Below are positions 18,686 to 25,518 of a stretch of 61,977 nucleotides of DNA, piece by piece (position 1 is the first letter of the stretch; each line of letters begins with the position of its first letter). Source of the DNA: JBKHXF01 sp046566145 (GTDB lineage Bacteria > Actinomycetota > Nitriliruptoria > Nitriliruptorales > Nitriliruptoraceae). The translations under genes and the position numbers were made by a program. The stretch covers positions 1-61,977 of the forward strand of contig JBKHXF010000010.1 of assembly GCA_046566145.1 (NCBI GenBank). The letters are read 5' to 3'. The notes beneath the pieces were generated by a model. It was not told where the DNA came from and searched no databases. It saw only the letters and a list, made by a program, of their open reading frames with translations.

Positions 18686-19740
18686 CCCCGCGCCCGCCGC
18701 AGGTCGAGGTCGAGCCGTGGCCGGAGGCCGAGGCGATGTTCCGGCGTGACCCGCGGTGGCTCGGGGGCGACGACGCCCACTCCGTCCACCTCGGCGAGGG
18801 CCGTCACCTGTGGCTCTTCGGCGACACGTTCCTGCGGCCCGCGGCCGACGGTGGCCGCGCCGGCTCGAGCTTCGTGCACAACACCGTCGGCATCCAGCGC
18901 GGCGCCCGGCCCGACGAGGCCGCGCTCACGTACCACTGGCGGGAGGCCGACGGTGGCCCGGCTGCGGTCTTCGAGGACGACGAGCCGGGTGTCTACCTGT
19001 GGCCGGGCAACGGGCTGCGGGTCGGGCTGCGGGTCGTGCTGTTCTCGATGCGGGTGCGCTCGCGGGTGTTCACCCCCCGGGGCGAGGACGACCCCCGCGT
19101 CGAGAACCTGCACAACTTCGAGCTGCTCGGCTGGTCCGCCCGGCTGCTCGAGGGAGCCGACGACGACCCGGCCGCGTGGAGGACGATCCCGGTCCGGCCG
19201 CCCGAGCACGCGGGCCTGGTGGGCATCGGTGGGCTGCTCGAGGTGGACGACCACGTGCTCGCCTACTGCCTGAGCACCCCGTGGACCACCCCGCCCGTGC
19301 GGCTCCTGCGCTGGCCCGTGGCGCAGGTGGCCGCCGGAGACCTGTCGTCGCCGGCCTGGTGGGACGGACGCGGCTGGAGCCCGCGACGGGAGCACGCTGT
19401 CGACACGGGCCTGCGTCCCCTCACCGAGTTCACGGTGCACCGGGACGAGGCCCTCGGGATGTACGTGTCGACCCAGCTCCGCGACTACGCGGCGGGTCGG
19501 ATCGAGTTCCGGTGCGCGACGCACCCCGGGGGACCGTGGAGCGCGCCCACCGTCGTGCAGGTCCCACAGGGCGCCGACCCTGACGCCATCGCGTACGCGG
19601 CGAAGTGCCACCCGCACCAGGTCGTCGAGGGCGGTGGGGTGATGCTCACCTACGCCACGAACGGCACGTCCCTCGAGACGGTGCTGGAGCGGGACGACCT
19701 CTACCAGCCCCACGTGCTCCGGATCCGGTTCCGCCCCTGA
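18679..19740 (+). CDS. DUF4185-like beta-propeller protein (copy 1)
   Basis: A 353-residue protein with RRDPRWLGGDDAHSVHLGEG and RHLWLFGDTFLRP near the N-terminus and SFVHNTVGIQ after it, the typical opening of DUF4185/DUF5005-type five-bladed beta-propellers related to glycoside hydrolase clans (GH43/GH130-like). Repeated Trp-rich blades follow (YLWPGNGLRV, LLRWPVAQVAAGDLSSPAWW, EFTVHRDEALGMYVSTQL, KCHPHQ). There is no signal peptide, so it is probably cytoplasmic. GTG 18679 or 18682 overlap the ABC stop; either is possible. A paralogue with the same blade pattern is at 21550. Likely a sugar-cleaving or sugar-binding protein linked to the transporter cargo; activity is not shown. Confidence 0.75.
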   Translation: MVTPRPPQVEVEPWPEAEAMFRRDPRWLGGDDAHSVHLGEGRHLWLFGDTFLRPAADGGRAGSSFVHNTVGIQRGARPDEAALTYHWREADGGPAAVFEDDEPGVYLWPGNGLRVGLRVVLFSMRVRSRVFTPRGEDDPRVENLHNFELLGWSARLLEGADDDPAAWRTIPVRPPEHAGLVGIGGLLEVDDHVLAYCLSTPWTTPPVRLLRWPVAQVAAGDLSSPAWWDGRGWSPRREHAVDTGLRPLTEFTVHRDEALGMYVSTQLRDYAAGRIEFRCATHPGGPWSAPTVVQVPQGADPDAIAYAAKCHPHQVVEGGGVMLTYATNGTSLETVLERDDLYQPHVLRIRFRP

Positions 19741-19764
19741 TCCGCTGCAGCCGCGAGGGAGACG

Positions 19765-19785
19765 ACCTGTTATCCTAGGATGCTA
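19765..19785 (+). promoter_or_regulatory. GntR-type operator site E (divergent copy)
   Basis: ACCTGTTATCCTAGGATG lies within this span, 26 bp before the binding-protein start. It keeps the ACCTGTTAT half of site B and the TAGGAT end, but differs in the centre. It also contains the palindrome ATCCTAGGAT. Weaker match than sites A-D, so it may be a secondary site. Confidence 0.45.
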
Positions 19786-19810
19786 GGTGCCGGGTCGAGG
19801 GAGCAGCACC

Positions 19811-21553
19811 GTGGCGCAGGGGGCACGTCCGCGACTTCCAGGCCTCGTCAACGCGGGCCTGGTCGGCATCGTCGTCTCCGTCGTGGCCGCGGTCGCGCTG
19901 ACGGCACGGCAGAACCCGCCGCCGACCGTCGCCGAGTTCGCCCCGCAGGCCGTGGAGCAGATCGAGGAGGCGCTCCCCGAGCAGGCCGACGCGCCCGGCG
20001 AGTCGACCGCGACCGCCGGTGGCGACCCGGACGACGCCGCCGGCGAGGACGACGCGGCGGGCCCGGACGGCGAGCCCGAGGCCGAGGAGACGCCAGAGGC
20101 CGAACCGACGGCCCCGGAGACCGACGAGCCGCTCCCCGAGCGTGCGCGGGTGCGTCGCTGCGTCGGGAACCCGCCCCGGCAGACCGAGGACCCCCAGTCG
20201 CCACCCTGCGTGCCGTTCTTCGACGGCGACAACGGCGGGGCGACCGCCCAGGGGGTCACCCAGGACGAGATCCGCATCGCCTACCCGAACCTGCAGTTCT
20301 TCGGGCCCGAGCCGATCGAGCTCGTTCAGGCCATGGTCGACCACTTCAACGCCCGCTACGAGTTCTACGGGCGCAAGATCGTGCTGGTCGAGTACTCGAC
20401 CGCGGCCTTCGGCAGCCCGGACCCGCCGGCGATGACCGCCGATGCCATCCTGGTGGACGAGCAACTCCAAGCGTTCGGGTCGCTCGGATACGGCGCTCGC
20501 GATGGGGCGGAGCACCACTACTACGACGAGCTCGCGCGTCGCGGCATCGTGAGCACGTTCAGCAACACGCTCTCCCTGGGAACCGAGGAACGGTTCCAAC
20601 GGTTCGACCCGCACCAGTGGTCGTGGAGCGCGACGGTCGACGACGGCTTCGCTCTCGCGGGCGACTTCGTCTGTTCGACCCTCGCCGGCAAACCCCCGGT
20701 GGGCGGCACCTTCCAGAGCGGTGGTGGGGCGCTGGACCCCAGCGAGTCCGTCCGTCCGGAGACGCGGACCTTCGGTCTCGTGACCTCCCGCTCGGCCGAT
20801 GGGACCATCCCACCTGTCGAGTCACTGGTCGACCGGATGGAGGCCTGCGGCCACGCTCCTCTCGTGGTCGTCGAGGACGACGTGGCCAACCCGCAGGCGG
20901 ACAACATCATCCTGCAGATGCAGAACGCTGGGGTCACCACGGTGCTCTGCGCTTGTTCCCTCGCGCCGTTCCGGGGCGCCTACATGCCGGCGGCGAGTCG
21001 TCAGGGGTACTTCCCAGAGTGGGTGGCTCCAGGTTTCGGTGCCAGCGACCTGGACAACTCGTTCAGCCCGACGGCCGCTCCGCCCGAGCAGGCGCGCAAC
21101 GTTCTCGGTATCGCGCTCCGCAACCGCTGGCTCGAACGTCAACAGATGCCTTGGTACTGGGCGATCCGTGAGACCCGGCCGGATCAGGACCCGAGCGGGG
21201 GCATCTACTACACCCTGAACGGGCGGTACGAGCACCTGCTGCTCATGGCCTCTGGCATCCAGCTGGCGGGTCCCGAACTCACCCCGGAGACCTTCGCGAG
21301 GGGGCTGCAGCAAGCGAAGTTCCCGAACCCGGGGGCGGGTGGGTCTCCGTTCTACCAAGCGGCTGTCGACTTCGGCTCCCGCCACGCAGCGAGGGCGTCC
21401 GCGTCCCTGTTCTGGTACTCGCCGGACGCCCCTGGCACGTTCCAGCCGGACCAGCTCGGTGCCGTCTGCTACCTCGACGGCGGGACGCGGTACGGCTTCG
21501 GGCAGTTCCCGACCGAGCAGCAGGCCTGGTTCCAGGAGCCGTGCATCCGGTGA
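19811..21553 (+). CDS. membrane-anchored Liv-type substrate-binding protein
   Basis: About 580 residues: a single N-terminal hydrophobic helix (AGLVGIVVSVVAAVALTA) with no lipobox, an Asp/Glu/Pro/Ala-rich linker to about residue 130, then a periplasmic-binding-protein domain (Peripla_BP_6 type): TQDEIRIAYPNLQFFGPEPI, VDHFNARYEFYGRKIVLVEY, ADAILVDEQLQAFGSLGYGA and later RNVLGIALRNRWLER. It would capture a solute outside the membrane for the Liv-type permease encoded at 33993-36302. GTG 19811 is preferred because GAGGGAG precedes it; GTG 19787 lies next to the operator. Codon use dips in GC3 in the middle (about 20500-21400). Stop overlaps the next GTG. Confidence 0.78.
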   Translation: MAQGARPRLPGLVNAGLVGIVVSVVAAVALTARQNPPPTVAEFAPQAVEQIEEALPEQADAPGESTATAGGDPDDAAGEDDAAGPDGEPEAEETPEAEPTAPETDEPLPERARVRRCVGNPPRQTEDPQSPPCVPFFDGDNGGATAQGVTQDEIRIAYPNLQFFGPEPIELVQAMVDHFNARYEFYGRKIVLVEYSTAAFGSPDPPAMTADAILVDEQLQAFGSLGYGARDGAEHHYYDELARRGIVSTFSNTLSLGTEERFQRFDPHQWSWSATVDDGFALAGDFVCSTLAGKPPVGGTFQSGGGALDPSESVRPETRTFGLVTSRSADGTIPPVESLVDRMEACGHAPLVVVEDDVANPQADNIILQMQNAGVTTVLCACSLAPFRGAYMPAASRQGYFPEWVAPGFGASDLDNSFSPTAAPPEQARNVLGIALRNRWLERQQMPWYWAIRETRPDQDPSGGIYYTLNGRYEHLLLMASGIQLAGPELTPETFARGLQQAKFPNPGAGGSPFYQAAVDFGSRHAARASASLFWYSPDAPGTFQPDQLGAVCYLDGGTRYGFGQFPTEQQAWFQEPCIR

Positions 21554-22593
21554 CCCGGATATCCGCTCGGTCGCTCCCCGACGCCGCCGCGGCGTTCCGA
21601 GCCGACCCGCGGTGGCGGGGCGGCGACGACGCGTACTCGGTCGTGCTGCCCGACGGCAGGCGGCTGTGGCTGTTCGGGGACACCTTCGTGGCCCGCGCCG
21701 GCGGGCACCGTCGCGACGCGACCTTCATCCACAACAGCGTCGCGGTCCAGGCGGCCGGGTCCGACCTCGCACCCGGCGCCCTCGCGTTCCGGTGGCGGGA
21801 GGACGAGCACGGTCCCCGCTCGTTCCTCCCCGACCGGGCGGACGGTTCGTACCTCTGGCCAGGCGACGCCGCGGTCGTCGACGGGCGGCTCGTGCTGTTC
21901 GCGATGGTCACGCACGACCGCCCGGCAGCGGAGGTCGACCACGCGGTCGAGACGCTGACGTTCTTCGCCAGCGACGACTGGACGGCGCTGCTCGTCGAGG
22001 ACCCCTCCGGTGACCCGCTCGGCTGGGAGCTCGTCGAGCTGGAGCGCCCGGCGATGCCGTTCGCGCCGCTGGTGGGGTCGGCGGGGGTCGTCGTGCACGA
22101 CGGGTTCCTCCACGCCCACGCCGTCGACTACCCGGCCGCCCACGTGTGTCGCTGGCCGGTCGAGGACGTCGTCCGGGGCGACCTCTCGTCGCCCCGGTGG
22201 TGGGTCGCCGACCGCGGCTGGGTCCCGACCGACGAGCTCACGGGCCCGCCGACCGTCACGATCGCGGACGGCGAGACGGAGTTCACGGTCCACCGGCTCG
22301 ATGACGGCCGCTTCCTGCAGGTGCAGATGAGCGGCCTCGACGACCCACGGTTCCTGCTGCGGACCGCGGACGCCCCGCAGGGGCCGTGGTCCGAGCCCGT
22401 CGCCGTGGCGCACCGCCCGGTCGACGCCGGACGCGACGACCGCTTCTGCTACGCGGGCAAGGCGCACCCGGGGCTGGGCCGGGGCGGGCTGGTCCTCACC
22501 CACAACGCCATCCCGCTCACGCTCGACGCGATCCGCGAGCACACCGACCTGTACTGGCCGAGGGTCGTCGAGGTTGACGTCTGGGCGGTGTGA
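21550..22593 (+). CDS. DUF4185-like beta-propeller protein (copy 2)
   Basis: A 347-residue paralogue of the protein at 18679, with FRADPRWRGGDDAYSVVLPD, RRLWLFGDTFVAR and TFIHNSVAVQ at the start and FTVHRLDDGRFLQVQ and YAGKAHPGLG near the end. The blade positions correspond over the full length, though identity is only moderate. It has no signal peptide. GTG 21550 overlaps the binding-protein stop (GTGA), so it is translationally coupled to that gene. The pairing, one propeller per transport component, suggests related but different ligands. It converges with the lipoprotein gene ending at 22616. Confidence 0.72.
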   Translation: MTRISARSLPDAAAAFRADPRWRGGDDAYSVVLPDGRRLWLFGDTFVARAGGHRRDATFIHNSVAVQAAGSDLAPGALAFRWREDEHGPRSFLPDRADGSYLWPGDAAVVDGRLVLFAMVTHDRPAAEVDHAVETLTFFASDDWTALLVEDPSGDPLGWELVELERPAMPFAPLVGSAGVVVHDGFLHAHAVDYPAAHVCRWPVEDVVRGDLSSPRWWVADRGWVPTDELTGPPTVTIADGETEFTVHRLDDGRFLQVQMSGLDDPRFLLRTADAPQGPWSEPVAVAHRPVDAGRDDRFCYAGKAHPGLGRGGLVLTHNAIPLTLDAIREHTDLYWPRVVEVDVWAV

Positions 22594-22615
22594 CGGTCGG
22601 CGGTCCGCCGGCCCG

Positions 22616-24445
22616 TCACCCGGCGACGTGGAGCTCACGCAGCAGCGGGAGCCCGAGGTACCCGCCGACGGGCGCACCGGTCGCGCTTGCCACCCGGTCG
22701 CTCACCGCGTAGCCCAGCCGCTGGGCCGCGACCGGGATGAGCGGCAGGTCGCGGCACGTCACCTCGAGGGCCTGCTGGACCAGCAGGATGCGGTCGGCGG
22801 GATCCTCCGTGCGCCGCACCTCGTCGGTCAGCAGCTGGTCGAGGACCGGGTCCTGGTAGCGGTTGAGGTTCCCGAGCCCGAACTGGGACGACGAGAACAG
22901 TGGGTACAGGTACCCGTCCACCGACGGGTAGGGGACCGCCCACGAGGTGCGGAAGGCGTCCACCGGGGTCGCGTCGTCCCCCAGCGCGGCGAGCATCCCG
23001 TCCAGGTCCGTCGCCTCCAGCTCGACCGTGACGCCGAGGACGTCCTCCCACTGCCGTGCCACGGCCTCGACCAGGTCGCGGTTCGCGAAGTCGTCGTTGA
23101 ACGCGAACGTCAGCGGCCGCGCCTGCAGGTCGAGCCCCGAGGCCTCGAGCGCCGCCCGTGCCGCGTCGGGGTCGGCGGTGGGCGGCACGGTCTCCGTGCA
23201 CGCCGGCGAGAGGCCGGCCGGTCGGAGCGTCGGCGGGAGGAACCCGTCGGCGGGGAGCCGCGCGCCGGCGAGCGCGTCCCGGGCGATGGCGGTCCGGTCG
23301 AGCGCGAGGCTCAGGGCCAGCCGGAGCAGCCGCTCCCGGGAGGCCTGCTCCTCGCGGGAGCGGGTCAGGTCCGTCCCGCCGGACAGCGGCGCGACCGGGA
23401 CCCCGACGTAGTCGATGCCCGGACCGGGGGTGTGGACGAGCTCGTGCCCGGGGGCGTCCTCGACCTCGTCCCAGGCGCGCAGCGGCACCGCGACGAGGTC
23501 GAGGCCGTCGAGGTCGAGCGCCGGTGGGGCCACCTCGGGTGCGGGCGGGACGGTCGGGGTCGCCGTCGCGGCGGGGGCGGCGGCGTCGGTCGGCGACGGC
23601 GTGGGCGCGGGGGCCGGGTCCGACGGCGCGTCGAACGCGCCCGCGACGACCTCGAGCCGGATCTCGTCGAGGTAGCCGGCGCCGCCGTTGGTGGCGCCGA
23701 GCAGCGTCCCGTGGTGCCCCTCGACCCGCTCGAGGACCAGCTCCGTCGCCGCGGGGTCGAAGGGCTCGGCGAGGCGGTACGGCCCGATGCACGGCGGGTC
23801 GGTCCGGGCGGCATCGGGGGCCGCCTCGACGGCGACGCGGGACAGCGGTGCGGCGACCGGGTGGGCGAGGACCGCGAGGAACTCGGCGTTCGGCTCCCGC
23901 AGCGAGATCTCGACGGTGCGCTCGGTCAGCACCCGGACGCCACGGAGCCGCTCGCGGTCGAGGTCGTCGGCGTCCTCCACCTGGCCACGGATCTCGTCCC
24001 ACCCGTCGATGGGTCGCAGGAGGTCCGCGGTGAGCCCGGCGAGGTCGGCGCTGGCGGCGCGGGAGAGCGAGGACACCACGTCCTGGGACGTCAACGCCCG
24101 GCCGTCGGGGAAGGTGAGCCCGTTCCGCAGCTTCAACGTGACGACCGAGCCGCGGTCGCTGACCGTCCACGACTCGGCGAGGCCCGGGACGAGCTCGCCC
24201 GTGTCCGGGTCGACCCCGAGCAGCGAGTCGCACAGGGTGCTCGCCACGAGCAGGCTCGCGCGGTCGAAGGCGTTGCCCGGGTCGACCGACGCCGGCGGCT
24301 CGATGCCGACGGTGAGGCTGCCCCCGACCTCGGCCGCCGGCGCGGCGGGGGCCGGAGCCGCCACCTCGTCGCCCAGGCAGCCGCCCGCCGCGACGGCGAG
24401 CGTGCCGAGCAGGGCCGCGATGCGGGCGCGTCGGTGGTGCGTCAC
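22616..24445 (-). CDS. family 5 (oligopeptide-type) substrate-binding lipoprotein
   Basis: A 609-residue lipoprotein: hydrophobic leader and lipobox AGGC (Cys 23), then an SBP_bac_5 domain with GGSLTVGIEPPASVDPGNAF, LCDSLLGVDPDTGELVPGLA, LRNGLTFPDGRALTSQDVVS and RLLRLALSLALDRTAIARDA. A Pro/Ala/Thr-rich insertion (about residues 275-310) splits the domain. Usual substrates are peptides, nickel or oligosaccharides. No DppBCD permease lies nearby; it is the last gene of the leftward operon that begins with the LivHM permease, joined by a GTGA overlap with the preceding lipoprotein gene. It may have been recruited to a role other than classical peptide import. Confidence 0.82.
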   Translation of the reverse strand: MTHHRRARIAALLGTLAVAAGGCLGDEVAAPAPAAPAAEVGGSLTVGIEPPASVDPGNAFDRASLLVASTLCDSLLGVDPDTGELVPGLAESWTVSDRGSVVTLKLRNGLTFPDGRALTSQDVVSSLSRAASADLAGLTADLLRPIDGWDEIRGQVEDADDLDRERLRGVRVLTERTVEISLREPNAEFLAVLAHPVAAPLSRVAVEAAPDAARTDPPCIGPYRLAEPFDPAATELVLERVEGHHGTLLGATNGGAGYLDEIRLEVVAGAFDAPSDPAPAPTPSPTDAAAPAATATPTVPPAPEVAPPALDLDGLDLVAVPLRAWDEVEDAPGHELVHTPGPGIDYVGVPVAPLSGGTDLTRSREEQASRERLLRLALSLALDRTAIARDALAGARLPADGFLPPTLRPAGLSPACTETVPPTADPDAARAALEASGLDLQARPLTFAFNDDFANRDLVEAVARQWEDVLGVTVELEATDLDGMLAALGDDATPVDAFRTSWAVPYPSVDGYLYPLFSSSQFGLGNLNRYQDPVLDQLLTDEVRRTEDPADRILLVQQALEVTCRDLPLIPVAAQRLGYAVSDRVASATGAPVGGYLGLPLLRELHVAG

Positions 24446-25518
24446 GGCTGGGCGCCCTCCGGGCGCGCGCTGGGGGAGCGGTTGATCCGGGCGAGGTTCG
24501 TGCGGCTCGAGGTCTGGCCGCCCTCCGTGCCGGCGGTCGTGAACTCGTCCTCGATGGACAGCCCGCCGAACTGCGTCGCGAAGACGTAGCGCGCGGTGAA
24601 GTCCACGTCGGTGCTCGGGCCCATCACCTGCCCGTTGGCGAGCTCGACGGTGATGCCCTCGAGCGGGACGCCGCAGGCGTTCACCCGACCCTTGGCCACG
24701 ACCGTCGCGTCGTAGCTCATCGTCACGCCGGACACGAGGTCGACCGAGCTGACGGAGAACGTGACGCCGTCGTTGTTCGGGAAGGGCAGCACGAGCATCG
24801 GGGGCGTCGGACGGAACCGCGACACCGAGCCGTCGGGACCCTCGGTCACGACGGAGGTGACGTAGAGCCCACGGTCGTCGCGGATGCCCTGGCTGGCGAG
24901 CAGCGGGCTGACCTGCCGATCCGTCGGCTCGATCCGCGCCTCGTAGTGGGTCGTGGTGACCGTGCCGCCGAGCTCGGCCGCGACGGCGTACCGGAAGTCG
25001 CCGTTGTCGTCGACCTCGACGTCCTCGACCGCCCGGAACGTGTCGCCCTCGAAGGTGCCTTCGTTGGCGTTGGCGCCGGACACCGAGAACGACCCGTCGT
25101 TGCGGTAGACGAGCGTCTCCTCGACGGGCGGCACGGCGCCGATGCGGGGGGCCTCGAGCTCGGGCGCGTCACGGGGGTCGTCCTCGGGGCACGCGTCGAG
25201 CACCGGCGTCGGGCTCGGGACGGCGACGGGTCCGCCCGGCCGCGGGGACGGCGCCGGCGGCGGTGGCGGCGGGGGCGGGGGCGGCGCGAACCGGCTCGGC
25301 GCCGGCGGCAGCAGGATCGGGACGTCGATGACGACCGCGGTCGGCGGGATGGGCGGCGCGGGGGTCACCGGCTCCTCGCGGGACTGAGCACCCAGGACGA
25401 TGTCGTTGCGGACCTCGCGCATGCCGATGTCGAGCGGGGTCGGCGGCTGCCCGCAGGCGGCGGGGACCACGCAGAGCAGTGCGGTCAGGGCGGCGGCGCG
25501 GCGCTGTCGGACGGTCAT
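24442..25518 (-). CDS. predicted lipoprotein with proline-rich linker
   Basis: A 358-residue protein with a lipobox PAAC (Cys 22), a spacer containing a run of ten prolines (about residues 77-90) and a C-terminal globular domain of about 230 residues rich in beta-strand patterns (ETLVYRNDGSFSVSGANANE, RVNACGVPLEGITVELANGQ, FTARYVFATQFGGLSIEDEF). No named domain recognised. The Pro run would reach through the peptidoglycan. ATG 25518 overlaps the upstream TGA (ATGA) and its stop overlaps the next GTG, so it belongs to the MoxR/DUF58/transglutaminase transcript. A wall-associated partner of the transglutaminase-like protein is plausible. Confidence 0.72.
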   Translation of the reverse strand: MTVRQRRAAALTALLCVVPAACGQPPTPLDIGMREVRNDIVLGAQSREEPVTPAPPIPPTAVVIDVPILLPPAPSRFAPPPPPPPPPPAPSPRPGGPVAVPSPTPVLDACPEDDPRDAPELEAPRIGAVPPVEETLVYRNDGSFSVSGANANEGTFEGDTFRAVEDVEVDDNGDFRYAVAAELGGTVTTTHYEARIEPTDRQVSPLLASQGIRDDRGLYVTSVVTEGPDGSVSRFRPTPPMLVLPFPNNDGVTFSVSSVDLVSGVTMSYDATVVAKGRVNACGVPLEGITVELANGQVMGPSTDVDFTARYVFATQFGGLSIEDEFTTAGTEGGQTSSRTNLARINRSPSARPEGAQP

